Numbered from the stretch's first letter, positions 9,501-18,314 are shown. The stretch: DNA of 64,000 bases from Roseiarcus sp963805295 (GCA_963805295.1 CAWDTW010000005.1:1-64000); one strand, 5' to 3'. The notes: generated by a model from the sequence alone, not told the origin. Made by a program: numbers and translations.

Positions 9501-11300
9501 TTCGGCGTGACGACGGAATATCTCGTCAACTCCGACATGATTCAGATCAAGATGGCGCAGGGTGCGAAGCCCGGCGAAGGTGGCCAGCTGCCGGGCCACA
9601 AGGTCGACGCGGTGATCGCCAAGGTGCGTCATTCGACGCAAGGCGTCGGCCTCATCTCGCCGCCGCCGCATCACGATATCTATTCGATCGAAGATCTCAA
9701 GCAGCTTGTTTACGACCTGAAGAACGTCAACCCCGAGGCCCAGGTCTCGGTGAAGCTTGTCGCCGAAGTCGGCGTCGGCACGGTGGCGGCGGGCGTCGCC
9801 AAGTGCAAGGCCGACCATGTCACAATTTCGGGCTTCGAGGGCGGCACAGGCGCGTCGCCGCTGACTTCGATCAAACACGCCGGTTCGCCTTGGGAGATCG
9901 GCCTCGCCGAAACCCATCAGACGCTGGTGATGAACGGCCTCAGGTCGCGCATCGCCGTGCAGGTGGACGGCGGACTGCGCACCGGCCGCGACGTCGTGAT
10001 TGGCGCGCTCTTGGGCGCGGACCAATTCGGCTTCGCCACCGCGCCGCTGATCGCCGCCGGCTGCATCTTGATGCGCAAGTGCCATCTGAACACCTGCCCG
10101 GTCGGAGTGGCCACGCAGGACCCCGTGCTGCGCAAGCGCTTCGTCGGCAAGCCGGAGCACGTCATCAACTACTTCTTCTTCGTCGCCGAGGAAGTCCGGG
10201 AGCTGATGGCGGCGCTCGGCTACCGCAGGTTCGACGAGATGATCGGCCAGCGGCAGATGCTCGACAAGGCTAGGCTCGTCGAGCACGCGAAGGCGCAGGG
10301 GCTCGACTTCTCGAAGCTCTTCCATAAGCCGACGCCCTGGCCGGGCGACACGATCTACCGCAGCATCGAGCAGGACCATGAGCTCGAGCATGTGCTGGAT
10401 CGCCGGCTGATCGGCGAGACGAAGGACGCGATCGAGCACGGCAGGCACGTTCGCCTCGACCTTTCGATCGGCAATTCCGATCGCTCCGCCGGTGCGATGC
10501 TGTCAGGCGAGATCGGCAAGCGCTATGGCCACGCCGGACTGCGCAACGAGGCGATTCACATCAAGTTCAAGGGCACCGCCGGGCAGAGCTTCGGCGCTTT
10601 CCTCGCGAAGGGCGTGACGCTCGAGCTCGAGGGGGAGGCCAACGACTATGTCGGCAAGGGCCTGTCGGGCGGACGCATCGTGGTCTACCCGCCGCAGGAA
10701 GCCAAGAAACTGAAGCCCGAGGAGTCGATCATCGTCGGCAACACGGTGCTCTACGGCGCGATCGCGGGCGAGTGCTATTTCCGCGGCGTGGCGGGCGAGC
10801 GCTTCGGCGTGCGCAACTCCGGTGCGATCGCGGTCGTCGAGGGCGTGGGCGACCACGGCTGCGAATACATGACCGGCGGCATTGTCGTCGTCATCGGCGA
10901 GACAGGACGCAACTTCGCGGCCGGCATGTCGGGCGGTATCGCCTATGTTCTCGACGAGGCTGGAACCTTCGCCCACCGCTGCAACATGGCGATGGTCGAA
11001 CTCGAGCCGGTCGCCGCCGAGGAAGAGGTGATGGTGCGTCATCTCCACTCCGGAGGCGACTTGCAAGCGCATGGTTGGGTCGACGTGATGAGCGACATGA
11101 GCCGTTTTGACGCCGAGCGCCTTCATCAGCTCATCTCCAATCACGCCCGCGCCACGGGCTCGACGCGCGCCCGGCGCATCCTGGAGAACTGGGACGCCTA
11201 TCTGCCCAAGTTCCGCAAAGTGATGCCGGTCGAATACCGGCGCGCGCTGGCCGAACTGGCGGCGCGGAACGAGCTGGCGATGCTGGCGGCGGGGGAGTAA
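6591..11300 (+). CDS. gltB: Glutamate synthase (NADPH) large subunit
   Basis: The 1569-residue alpha subunit makes two glutamates from glutamine and 2-oxoglutarate. In order it has the class II glutamine amidotransferase domain (nucleophile Cys43 in HDSCGVGF, normally exposed by removal of the propeptide), the central domain, the FMN/2-oxoglutarate synthase barrel (SISREAHTTLA, GEGGQLPGHKV), the 3Fe-4S cysteines in CHLNTCPVG, and the C-terminal beta-helix (GXXG repeats near residues 1270-1450). The ATG at 6591 follows a purine-rich GGAGCGGAGAG site. gltD follows after 128 nt, so this is the gltBD operon for ammonium assimilation. Confidence 0.97.
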   Translation: MNARTQPTDTLASSTGVSVPLGADPLTPGVQGLYDPAKEHDSCGVGFVADMKNRKSRDILEKGLQILVNLDHRGAVGADPALGDGCGVLTQIPHGFFAPECAKLGFELPEPGHYAIGQFFMPRDSEARNLVRGIVEEVVAAEGQTVLGWRDAPVDNSGLGDRVKAVEPVMQQIFIGRAANLASEDDFERRLYIIRKVVSNRVYAIGAREVAEYYPVSLSARTIVYKGMVLVRQLAPYYRDLLDSRYETALALVHQRFATNTFPSWRLAHPYRMVAHNGEINTLRGNVNWMAARQANVDSELFGNDISKLWPISYEGQSDTACFDNALEFLVQGGYSLSHAMMMLIPEAWAGNPLMDEERRAFYEYHAALMEPWDGPAAVAFTDGRQIGATLDRNGLRPARYFVTDDDLVVLASEMGVLAVPEEKIVAKWRLQPGKMLLVDLHEHRIVSDTEIKQTLSRAHPYNSWLESTQIVLEELNPVEPRASRTDVSLLDRQQAFGYTQEDLAFLLSPMATTGQEAVGSMGTDTPISALSSKSKLLYTYFKQNFAQVTNPPIDPIREELVMSLVSFIGPRPNLFDLEGTARRKRLEVRQPILTNEDLEKIRCIGHFEDSFDTKTLDITYAVEKGAAGMEKALKRLCERAESAVHGRYNIIILSDRMVGADRIPIPALLATAAVHHHLIRKGLRTSVGLVVETGEAREIHHFACLAGYGAEAINPYLAFETLTAMAKDLPEPISGYEVVKRFIKSVDKGLLKVMSKMGISTYQSYCGAQIFDAVGLARAFVGEFFFGTATSIEGAGLAEIADETQRRHADAFGESPVLRTSLEVGGEYAYRVRGEAHNWTPQTVSLLQHAVRGNARDRYDAFAKALNEQSEQLLTIRGLFRIKSPEEDGRGPVPLAEVEAAAEIVKRFATGAMSFGSISREAHTTLAIAMNRIGGKSNTGEGGEEPDRFKRMANGNSMRSAIKQVASGRFGVTTEYLVNSDMIQIKMAQGAKPGEGGQLPGHKVDAVIAKVRHSTQGVGLISPPPHHDIYSIEDLKQLVYDLKNVNPEAQVSVKLVAEVGVGTVAAGVAKCKADHVTISGFEGGTGASPLTSIKHAGSPWEIGLAETHQTLVMNGLRSRIAVQVDGGLRTGRDVVIGALLGADQFGFATAPLIAAGCILMRKCHLNTCPVGVATQDPVLRKRFVGKPEHVINYFFFVAEEVRELMAALGYRRFDEMIGQRQMLDKARLVEHAKAQGLDFSKLFHKPTPWPGDTIYRSIEQDHELEHVLDRRLIGETKDAIEHGRHVRLDLSIGNSDRSAGAMLSGEIGKRYGHAGLRNEAIHIKFKGTAGQSFGAFLAKGVTLELEGEANDYVGKGLSGGRIVVYPPQEAKKLKPEESIIVGNTVLYGAIAGECYFRGVAGERFGVRNSGAIAVVEGVGDHGCEYMTGGIVVVIGETGRNFAAGMSGGIAYVLDEAGTFAHRCNMAMVELEPVAAEEEVMVRHLHSGGDLQAHGWVDVMSDMSRFDAERLHQLISNHARATGSTRARRILENWDAYLPKFRKVMPVEYRRALAELAARNELAMLAAGE

Positions 11301-11391
11301 TCCGCTGCGCTGTCGGGGGTCGCGAAGGCCCATATGGTATAGTCAAGTCTGAGGGGAAGACGGAAAGCGCTCGAGCGCATCCAACCCCCTG

Positions 11392-11416
11392 CCCCTGCCC
11401 CTCAACGGGACAGGGG
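11392..11416. repeat. Hairpin repeat in the gltB-gltD spacer
   Basis: CCCCTG (11392-11397) pairs with CAGGGG (11411-11416), extended by CCC/GGG with a single bulged A. Similar C-rich/G-rich hairpins are common intergenic repeats in Hyphomicrobiales. It could protect or attenuate the gltBD message. The gltD ribosome site lies just past its right arm. Confidence 0.6.
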
Positions 11417-11428
11417 GAAGGAAAGAGC

Positions 11429-12847
11429 ATGGGCAAAGTGACGGGTTTTCTGGAAATCGATCGAGCGGACCGGCGCTACGCGCCGGCCTCCGACCGGATC
11501 CGCCATTATCGTGAGTTCGTCCTTCCCTTAAGCGAGGAAGCGACGCGCAATCAGGCGGCGCGCTGCATGAACTGCGGCATCCCCTATTGTCATAACGGCT
11601 GCCCGGTCAACAACCAGATCCCCGATTGGAACGACCTCGCCTATCGCGGCGAGTGGGAGGAGGCGGCGCGCAATCTGCTCTCGACCAATAATTTTCCTGA
11701 ATTCACCGGCCGCGTGTGCCCCGCGCCCTGCGAAGCGTCCTGCACTCTCAACATCCAGGACTCGCCGGTGACGATCAAGACGATCGAATGCGCGATCATC
11801 GATCGAGCTTTCGCGGAAGGCTGGGTGAAGCCTGAGCCGGCTGGGCACAGGACAGGCAAGAAAGTCGCCGTCGTCGGCTCGGGTCCGGCCGGTCTCGCCT
11901 GCGCCCAGCAACTCGCGCGCGCCGGTCATAAGGTCCATGTCTACGAAAAGCACGCGAAGGCGGGCGGGCTGTTGCGCTATGGCATTCCCGACTTCAAGCT
12001 CGAGAAGCGCCATGTCGACCGGCGGGTCGAACAGATGACGGCGGAAGGCGTCGTGTTCCATTACGAGGCCGGTGTCGGCACGACTATCAGCGCCAAGAGT
12101 CTGGTTGAGGAACATGACGCCGTTGCGCTCGCCGGCGGGGCCGAGGCGTCGCGCGATCTGCCCTTGCCCGGCCGCGATCTCGCCGGCGTGCATTTCGCCA
12201 TGGACTTCCTCCCGCAGCAGAACCGACGCGTGTCGGGCGAACCGGTCGGGACGAACGAGCCGATCCTCGCGGGCGGAAAGTATGTCGTGGTGATCGGCGG
12301 CGGCGACACCGGCTCCGACTGCATCGGTACTTCCATTCGCCAGGGCGCCCTCAAGGTGACCCAGCTCGAAATCCTGCCGATGCCGCCCAAGGCCGAGGAC
12401 AAGCTCATGACCTGGCCGAACTGGCCGCTGAAACTGCGCACCTCGTCGAGCCACGAGGAAGGCGCGGACCGCGATTTCGCCGTGATGACCACCGCCTTCG
12501 AGGGCGAGAACGGCGCTGTCACCGGCCTTAGGGGCGTGCGCGTCGACGACAGGATGAAGCCGGTCGCGGGAACGGAATTTACGCTGAAGGCCGATCTCGT
12601 GCTGTTGGCGATGGGCTTTATGTCGCCCGTGAAGGAAGGCCTGCTCGGCGAACTCGGCGTGACGCTCGACGCCCGCGGCAACGTCGCCGCCGACACGAAC
12701 CGCTACGCTTCCTCGCTCGCCAAAGTCTATGCGTGCGGCGACATGAGGCGTGGGCAGTCCCTGGTCGTCTGGGCGATCCGAGAGGGCCGCCAATGCGCGG
12801 CGGCGATCGACGAAGACTTGATGGGCGCGACGGTTTTGCCGAGGTAG
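11429..12847 (+). CDS. gltD: Glutamate synthase (NADPH) small subunit
   Basis: The 472-residue beta subunit passes electrons from NADPH through FAD to GltB. The N-terminal ferredoxin-like domain carries the cysteine sets CMNCGIPYCHNGC and CPAPCEASC for two 4Fe-4S clusters. The FAD-binding Rossmann motif is VVGSGPAGLACA (about residue 149), the NADPH-binding motif is VVIGGGDTGSDC (about 287), and the C-terminal FAD motif is YACGDMRRGQSLVVWAI. Length is normal for the family. The ribosome site GGAAGGAAAG precedes the ATG. It is cotranscribed with gltB and convergent with ctrA. Confidence 0.97.
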   Translation: MGKVTGFLEIDRADRRYAPASDRIRHYREFVLPLSEEATRNQAARCMNCGIPYCHNGCPVNNQIPDWNDLAYRGEWEEAARNLLSTNNFPEFTGRVCPAPCEASCTLNIQDSPVTIKTIECAIIDRAFAEGWVKPEPAGHRTGKKVAVVGSGPAGLACAQQLARAGHKVHVYEKHAKAGGLLRYGIPDFKLEKRHVDRRVEQMTAEGVVFHYEAGVGTTISAKSLVEEHDAVALAGGAEASRDLPLPGRDLAGVHFAMDFLPQQNRRVSGEPVGTNEPILAGGKYVVVIGGGDTGSDCIGTSIRQGALKVTQLEILPMPPKAEDKLMTWPNWPLKLRTSSSHEEGADRDFAVMTTAFEGENGAVTGLRGVRVDDRMKPVAGTEFTLKADLVLLAMGFMSPVKEGLLGELGVTLDARGNVAADTNRYASSLAKVYACGDMRRGQSLVVWAIREGRQCAAAIDEDLMGATVLPR

Positions 12848-12930
12848 GCCGGAGCGCTATCGGGCAACGAGAAAGCGCGCCCGAGGAGTGACGCCGCAGC
12901 GCGTCTCGCCCTTTGAGGCCGGCGAAACGG

Positions 12931-13632
12931 TCACGCCGTGATGCGCTGGTCGTTCGGCGACGGCTCGCGTAGCACGTAGCCGCGGCCCCAGACCGTCTCG
13001 ATGTAATTGCGCCCATTGGAGGCCATCGCCAGCTTCTTGCGCAGCTTGCAGATGAACACGTCGATGATCTTCAGCTCCGGCTCGTCCATGCCGCCGTAGA
13101 GGTGGTTGAGGAACATTTCCTTGGTGAGCGTCGTGCCCTTGCGCAGCGAGAGCAGCTCGAGCATCTGATATTCCTTGCCGGTTAGATGCACGCGGGCCCC
13201 GTCGACTTCGACAGTTTTCTGGTCGAGGTTGACGACGAGGTCGCCGGTGATGATGACCGACTGGGCGTGTCCCTTCGAACGGCGCACGATCGCGTGGATG
13301 CGGGCGATCAGTTCGTCCTTGTGGAAAGGTTTGGTCAGGTAGTCGTCGGCGCCGTGGCCGAGGCCTTTCACCTTGTCCTCGATGCCCGCCATGCCAGACA
13401 GGATGAGGATCGGCGTCTTGATCTTGGTCACCCTAAGCGAACGAAGCACTTCGTAGCCGGACATGTCCGGCAAGTTGAGATCAAGCAGGATAATGTCGTA
13501 GTCATACAGCTTGCCGAGGTCGATGCCTTCCTCACCGAGATCCGTCACATAAACGTTGAAGTTCTCCGACTTCAACATCAGCTCGATGCTTTGCGCGGTC
13601 GCCGCATCGTCCTCGATCAATAGTACCCGCAT
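12931..13632 (-). CDS. ctrA: Cell-cycle response regulator CtrA
   Basis: This 233-residue OmpR-type regulator is the master cell-cycle transcription factor of alphaproteobacteria, controlling division, replication and polar functions. The receiver domain (1-120) has the acidic pocket EDD, phosphoacceptor Asp51 (ILLDLNLPD), and Lys in LTKPFHKDEL. The winged-helix DNA-binding domain (about 125-225) has LTGKEYQMLELL and the recognition segment KIIDVFICKLRKKL. It matches Caulobacter CtrA closely in the positions I recall, so the name is secure. Its promoter region upstream contains GANTC sites and a CtrA half-site. Confidence 0.97.
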   Translation of the reverse strand: MRVLLIEDDAATAQSIELMLKSENFNVYVTDLGEEGIDLGKLYDYDIILLDLNLPDMSGYEVLRSLRVTKIKTPILILSGMAGIEDKVKGLGHGADDYLTKPFHKDELIARIHAIVRRSKGHAQSVIITGDLVVNLDQKTVEVDGARVHLTGKEYQMLELLSLRKGTTLTKEMFLNHLYGGMDEPELKIIDVFICKLRKKLAMASNGRNYIETVWGRGYVLREPSPNDQRITA

Positions 13633-14223
13633 GTTAGGCTCCCCGCCTCGGCTTTTCCCTCGTGACCGCGGTATCGTACGTCGCTTTCACGCCCAACCCT
13701 CGCCGGCGCGCAGTCGGATTCGGACCCCGACTGATTCGAAACGAAGAGTGACGGCCAATGGTTAACAAATCATGATTCCTTTATGCAAGACCCTCTCGTC
13801 GCCATGAATTTTATCGCTAATTTTTTGATTGGATTAATTTAATTCTCCAACATCGTTTAATGTAATACTTTAGGAATTCCCCACAATCGACTCATTGGAC
13901 TCACGGTTCCGCCGCCGATTGAACGGCGCCGGGGCGCTGTTGATCCGTTGTAAAAATTTTCGCCCAACGCGGCGGGAGGCGGTGTGTATTGTTAACGATG
14001 GGCGTAAACGAAGTGCTAACGCACCGCCTCGGCCTTCAACGGTTCACGGCCATTCAGGCGGGAACGCGATCTCTTCGAAGGTGCCCTTGGGACGACGAAT
14101 CCCCTGCGCCTCGGAGAGTAAGAAAAGAGAAACCTTCGTGCAGCATTCTCGACCCGTCTCGTGGTCATGAGTTTGAGGCGGGCGACGCCCTGTCGCGTAT
14201 GCCGTTGCATGGAGCGTCCTGAA
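13633..14223. promoter_or_regulatory. ctrA-fliJ divergent regulatory region
   Basis: This 590-base region separates ctrA from fliJ and is clearly AT-richer around 13790-13880. It holds a perfect CtrA half-site on the ctrA strand (TTAACCAT, the complement of 13758-13765) and a near match TTAACGAT at 13992-13999. GANTC sites occur at 13774-13778, 13889-13893 and 13898-13902. In Caulobacter, ctrA transcription is controlled by CtrA itself and by the CcrM methylation state of GANTC; the layout here supports the same logic, but this is inference. Confidence 0.65.
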
Positions 14224-14592
14224 ATGAAGTCGCGGGACACGTTGATCCGCTTGAAGCGATTTCAACTCGAAGAGAAGCGCCGCCGCGTTCGACAGATCGA
14301 GACGATGCTTGCGGAGCTCACCCGCATGTCGGCCGAGCTCGATCGCGAGATCGCCAACGAAGAGAAGCGTGCGGGCATCAGCGATCCTAACCACTTCGCC
14401 TATCCGACCTACGCTCGCGCGGCCTCCGTCCGGCGCGACAACCTCAAGAGTTCGATTGCTGAGCTCGCGGCTCAGATCGAGGAAGCCAGGGCAGCGCAGG
14501 AAGAAGCGCAAGCGGAACTCCTCAAGTTCGAAGCCCTCGAAAGCCGGGACAAGACAAACGATCGCCCGGTCGAGGCCTTCGCCCGCGCCTGA
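14224..14592 (+). CDS. fliJ: FliJ-like coiled-coil protein
   Basis: This 122-residue protein is almost wholly predicted coiled coil (KRFQLEEKRRRVRQIETMLAEL through IEEARAAQEEAQAELLKFEALE), the hallmark of FliJ, the stalk-like component that couples the flagellar export ATPase FliI to the export gate. Divergent ctrA/fliJ placement is common in Hyphomicrobiales. Here no fliI or other flagellar gene is next to it, so it may be an orphan relic or a CtrA-regulated protein with another role. The ATG at 14224 has GGAG upstream; an ATG at 14209 is possible. Confidence 0.8.
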   Translation: MKSRDTLIRLKRFQLEEKRRRVRQIETMLAELTRMSAELDREIANEEKRAGISDPNHFAYPTYARAASVRRDNLKSSIAELAAQIEEARAAQEEAQAELLKFEALESRDKTNDRPVEAFARA

Positions 14593-14829
14593 AGCCGAAA
14601 GCGTTCGACGAGGCTGCCTCATGCAGGAGCCGCGGTCGCAACTCCGGCGTCCAATCGCGTCGGCGCGCCCAATTGCCGCACTGAAGGCGATTTTTTGGTC
14701 GCGTTGCGGCGCAAGCAGCGATGCTCTATGGGATTGCGGCGCTGCGAAGTCGGTTAGGCCTTCACCGGGGGAAGACGCCGGTCGAGGGCGGCCCAACCGC
14801 CAAACTGAGACGGTCGTGGGGAAGGTTTC

Positions 14830-15957
14830 ATGCTGATAGGAGTGGCCGCGGAAACGGACCCGGCGGAGACGCGCGTCGCGGCGACCCCGGAGACGGTCAA
14901 GAAATTCGTCGCCCTCGGGGCGGACGTCGCGGTCGAGCATGGTGCGGGCCTCAAAGCCGGCGTCGTGGACGCGGACTATGAGGCGGCGGGCGCGCGCCTC
15001 GTTTCGGCGGCCGAGGCGCTCGGCGCGGACTTGGTGCTCAAAGTTCGGCGGCCAAGCGGCAAGGAGCTCGCTCAAATCAAGACCGGCGCGCTCGTCGTGG
15101 CGACCATGGACCCTTATGGACATCAGGATGCGATCGAAGCGATGGCCAAGGCCGGCGTCACGGCGTTCGCGATGGAGCTGCTGCCGCGCATCACCCGCGC
15201 GCAAGTGATGGACGTTCTTTCCAGCCAGGCGAATCTCGCCGGCTACCGCGCTGTGATCGACGGCGCGGCCGAATACGGGCGCGCGCTGCCGATGATGATG
15301 ACGCCGGCGGGCACCGTTCCGGCCGCCAAACTGTTCGTCATGGGCGTCGGAGTCGCGGGCCTGCAGGCGATCGCCACGGGACGGCGCCTCGGCGCAGTCG
15401 TCACCGCCACCGACGTCCGCCCGGCGACCAAAGAGCAAGTCGAGTCGCTCGGCGCGAAATTCGTCGCCGTCGAGGACGATGAGTTCAAGCAGGCCGAAAC
15501 CGCCGGCGGCTACGCCAAGGAGATGTCGGACGCCTACAAGGCCAAGCAGGCGGCGCTCGTCGCCTCGCATATCGCCAAGCAGGACATCGTCGTGACGACG
15601 GCGCTGATCCCAGGTCGCCCGGCCCCGCGCCTGGTCAGCGCGGACATGGTGAGGTCGATGCGTCCGGGCTCGGTCATCGTCGACATCGCCGTCGAGCGCG
15701 GCGGCAACTGCGAACTCGCCAAGGCCGGCGAACAGGTGACGAGCGACAACGGCGTCAAGATCGTCGGCAACTCCAGCGTGACCCGCCTCGCCGCAACCGC
15801 CTCCTCGCTCTACGCGCGCAATCTCTACGCCTTCGTCGAGACGCTGATCGACAAGGCGAACAAGGCGCTCGCCGTCAACTGGGACGACGAACTCGTCAAG
15901 TCGACCTGCCTCACCCGCGACGGCGCGATCGTCCATCCAAATTTTCAACCCCGATAG
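14830..15957 (+). CDS. pntAA: NAD(P) transhydrogenase subunit alpha part 1
   Basis: This 375-residue soluble dI component binds NAD(H) and exchanges hydride with NADP(H) bound on PntB. Family motifs are the RVAATPETV segment, the VKVRRP-like strand (LKVRRPSGKEL), the RQDM-loop region (altered here to AAEYGRALPMMMTPAGT), and the nucleotide-binding GVGVAGLQAIATGRRLGA. The MLIGVAAETDPAETRV start is typical. It is followed by pntAC and pntB in one operon that makes NADPH at the expense of the proton gradient. Confidence 0.94.
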   Translation: MLIGVAAETDPAETRVAATPETVKKFVALGADVAVEHGAGLKAGVVDADYEAAGARLVSAAEALGADLVLKVRRPSGKELAQIKTGALVVATMDPYGHQDAIEAMAKAGVTAFAMELLPRITRAQVMDVLSSQANLAGYRAVIDGAAEYGRALPMMMTPAGTVPAAKLFVMGVGVAGLQAIATGRRLGAVVTATDVRPATKEQVESLGAKFVAVEDDEFKQAETAGGYAKEMSDAYKAKQAALVASHIAKQDIVVTTALIPGRPAPRLVSADMVRSMRPGSVIVDIAVERGGNCELAKAGEQVTSDNGVKIVGNSSVTRLAATASSLYARNLYAFVETLIDKANKALAVNWDDELVKSTCLTRDGAIVHPNFQPR

Positions 15958-15997
15958 GCCTGACCCGCCGCCCGCCCCTTGAGCCCCGGAGAGCCGG

Positions 15998-16420
15998 ATG
16001 GACAATCTCGACGCCGCAATCGCCAAACTGAGAGCCGCCACCGACGCCGCGCAGCAGGCGGCCCAATCTATCCAGACCTACGGCGACCAGATCGCCGCCG
16101 CGGGCCACGCCGCCTCCGGCGGCGCGATCGACCCGTTCGTCTTCCGGCTGGCGATCTTCGCCCTTGCGGTGTTCGTCGGCTACTACGTCGTCTGGTCGGT
16201 GACGCCGGCGCTGCATACGCCGCTGATGTCCGAGACCAACGCGATCTCTTCGGTCATCGTAGTCGGCGCTTTGCTTTCGGTCGGCGTCGCCGCGGTCGAC
16301 AGCGGCTCGACGTTCGCGCGCATCGTCGGCTTCATCGCGCTCACCCTCGCCTCGGTGAACATTTTCGGCGGTTTCTGGGTCACCGAGCGCATGCTCGCGA
16401 TGTACAAGAAGAAGGGCTGA
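15998..16420 (+). CDS. pntAC: NAD(P) transhydrogenase subunit alpha part 2 (membrane)
   Basis: This 140-residue protein is the small membrane part of the split alpha subunit. A short soluble N-terminus (DNLDAAIAKLRAATDAAQQAAQ) is followed by about four membrane helices from residue 45 on, including the conserved HTPLMSETNAISSVIVVGAL segment and the closing IFGGFWVTERMLAMYKKKG. It forms part of the proton channel with PntB. The stop lies five bases before the GTG start of pntB, so translation is probably coupled. Confidence 0.95.
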   Translation: MDNLDAAIAKLRAATDAAQQAAQSIQTYGDQIAAAGHAASGGAIDPFVFRLAIFALAVFVGYYVVWSVTPALHTPLMSETNAISSVIVVGALLSVGVAAVDSGSTFARIVGFIALTLASVNIFGGFWVTERMLAMYKKKG

Positions 16421-16425
16421 CGGAC

Positions 16426-17826
16426 GTGAACGCCAACCTCGCCGCCCTCCTTTATCTCGTCGCCGGCATCCTGTTCATTCTGGCCTTGCGCGGCCTCTCC
16501 TCGCCCGCCTCCTCGCGCCAGGGCAACCGCTTCGGCATGATCGGCATGGCGATCGCCATCCTGACGACGCTGGCGCTGAAGCCCCCGTCGAGCGCTGTCT
16601 CGTGGCTGCTTGTTGTTCTTGGCTTCGCCATCGGCGGCAGCTTCGGCGTCTGGCGCGCCCGCACCATAAAGATGACGGCCATGCCGCAGCTGGTGGCGAT
16701 GTTCCACTCGCTGGTCGGCCTCGCGGCCGTTCTGGTCGCGGCCGGCGCGCTCTACGCCCCCGAGGCTTTCGGCATCGCCGAGGGCGCCGGGATCCATCCG
16801 GCGAGCATCATCGAAATGTCGCTCGGCCTCGCCATCGGCGCCGTGACCTTCACCGGCTCGATCATCGCGTTCCTCAAGCTCGACGGGCGCATGTCGGGCA
16901 AGCCGATCCTGCTGCCGCAGCGGCATGTCGTCAACGGCGGCCTCGGCGTCGCCCTGATCGTAATGATCGCGCTTTTCTACGCGACGCAGTCGCCTGTCTT
17001 CTTCTGGATCATCACGCTCATCTCGCTGGCGCTCGGCCTTTTGCTCATCATCCCGATCGGCGGCGCGGACATGCCGGTCGTCATCTCGATGCTGAACTCC
17101 TATTCCGGCTGGGCGGCGGCGGGCATCGGCTTCACCCTCGGCAATCTCGCGCTCATCATCACCGGCGCCCTCGTCGGCTCCTCGGGCGCGATCCTGTCCT
17201 ACATCATGTGCAAGGGCATGAACCGCTCGTTCGTCTCCGTCATCCTCGGCGGCTGGGGCGGCGAGGTCGCGGCGAAGGCGGGCGTGGAGGAGACGCGCCC
17301 GGTCAAGAAGGGCTCGGCGGACGATGCGGCCTTCATGCTCAAGAACGCCTCAAAGGTCATCATCGTGCCCGGCTACGGCATGGCGGTCGCGCAGGCGCAG
17401 CACTCCTTGCGCGAGATGGCCAACCTCCTCAAGAAGGAGGGCGTCGAGGTCAAATACGCGATCCATCCGGTCGCCGGCCGCATGCCCGGCCACATGAACG
17501 TGCTGCTCGCCGAGGCGAACGTGCCCTACGACGAAGTCTTTGAACTCGAAGACATCAACAACGAGTTCCCCCAGGCCGACGTCGCCTACGTGATCGGCGC
17601 CAACGACGTCACCAACCCCGCCGCCAAGACCGACCCGAAGTCGCCGATCTACGGCATGCCGGTCCTCGACGTCGACAAGGCGAAGACGGTCCTCTTCGTC
17701 AAGCGCGGCATGGGCTCGGGCTACGCCGGCGTCGCGAACGAGCTCTTCTTCCGCGACAACACGATGATGCTGTTCGGCGACGCCAAGAAGATGACCGACG
17801 CCATCGTCAAGGCGCTGCAGGCCTGA
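16426..17826 (+). CDS. pntB: NAD(P) transhydrogenase subunit beta
   Basis: This 466-residue beta subunit has an N-terminal half of membrane helices (dII; the proton-channel His in MFHSLVGLAA and the GADMPVVISMLNSYSGWAAA loop) and a C-terminal soluble dIII domain binding NADP(H) (IIVPGYGMAVAQAQ, VAGRMPGHMNVLLAEA, YVIGANDVTNPAA). The start is the GTG at 16426, the first in-frame codon that gives the canonical VNANLAALLYLVAGILFILA beginning; the frame is open further upstream but that overlaps pntAC. Third gene of the transhydrogenase operon. Confidence 0.96.
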   Translation: MNANLAALLYLVAGILFILALRGLSSPASSRQGNRFGMIGMAIAILTTLALKPPSSAVSWLLVVLGFAIGGSFGVWRARTIKMTAMPQLVAMFHSLVGLAAVLVAAGALYAPEAFGIAEGAGIHPASIIEMSLGLAIGAVTFTGSIIAFLKLDGRMSGKPILLPQRHVVNGGLGVALIVMIALFYATQSPVFFWIITLISLALGLLLIIPIGGADMPVVISMLNSYSGWAAAGIGFTLGNLALIITGALVGSSGAILSYIMCKGMNRSFVSVILGGWGGEVAAKAGVEETRPVKKGSADDAAFMLKNASKVIIVPGYGMAVAQAQHSLREMANLLKKEGVEVKYAIHPVAGRMPGHMNVLLAEANVPYDEVFELEDINNEFPQADVAYVIGANDVTNPAAKTDPKSPIYGMPVLDVDKAKTVLFVKRGMGSGYAGVANELFFRDNTMMLFGDAKKMTDAIVKALQA

Positions 17827-17837
17827 GGGGCTTCGTG

Positions 17838-18314
17838 ATGGCGGGGGCGAGCTTCGTCAGCGGCGGCCTCGCCGCGCTCTTCCTCGCCAGCCTCGCGGAA
17901 GGGCCCGCGTTTTCGCAGGATCTCTCCGTCGGCGCCCCCGGCGCGCACGACAGGTTCCGCTGGCCGGTCCGCGGGCCGATCCTCCAGGGGTTCAAGAGCG
18001 GCGAGAACGACGGCGTCGATATCGCGGCGCCGGTCGGCGAACCGGTGCACGCCGCCGCCGACGGCGTCTGCATCTATGCCGGCGACGAATTGAAGACCTA
18101 CGGCGAGCTCGTGCTGATCCGCCACGCCAACGGCTTCGTCACCGCCTATGCCGACAACAGCGAGATCGACGTCAAGGAGGGAGATGCGGTCCGGCGCGGG
18201 CAGATCATCGCCAAATCCGGCGACAGCGGCTATGTCCCCTCGCCGCGCCTGCACTTCGAATTGCGCAAGGACGGCAAGCCCGTCGACCCGACGAAATATC
18301 TGGCGCCGCTCTAG
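17838..18314 (+). CDS. Degenerate M23/LytM-domain protein, exported
   Basis: This 158-residue protein has a signal peptide (hydrophobic GGLAALFLASLAEGPAFS) and one LytM/M23 domain. Active M23 endopeptidases carry HxGxD and HxH zinc ligands. Here the first motif reads NDGVD (His replaced by Asn) and the last reads RLHF (first His replaced by Arg), so two ligands are missing. That pattern is known in EnvC/NlpD-type factors, which activate cell-wall amidases instead of cutting peptidoglycan. I infer a cell-division or envelope regulator. A GTG at 17835 directly precedes the ATG. It lies 11 nt after pntB and may be cotranscribed. Confidence 0.82.
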   Translation: MAGASFVSGGLAALFLASLAEGPAFSQDLSVGAPGAHDRFRWPVRGPILQGFKSGENDGVDIAAPVGEPVHAAADGVCIYAGDELKTYGELVLIRHANGFVTAYADNSEIDVKEGDAVRRGQIIAKSGDSGYVPSPRLHFELRKDGKPVDPTKYLAPL

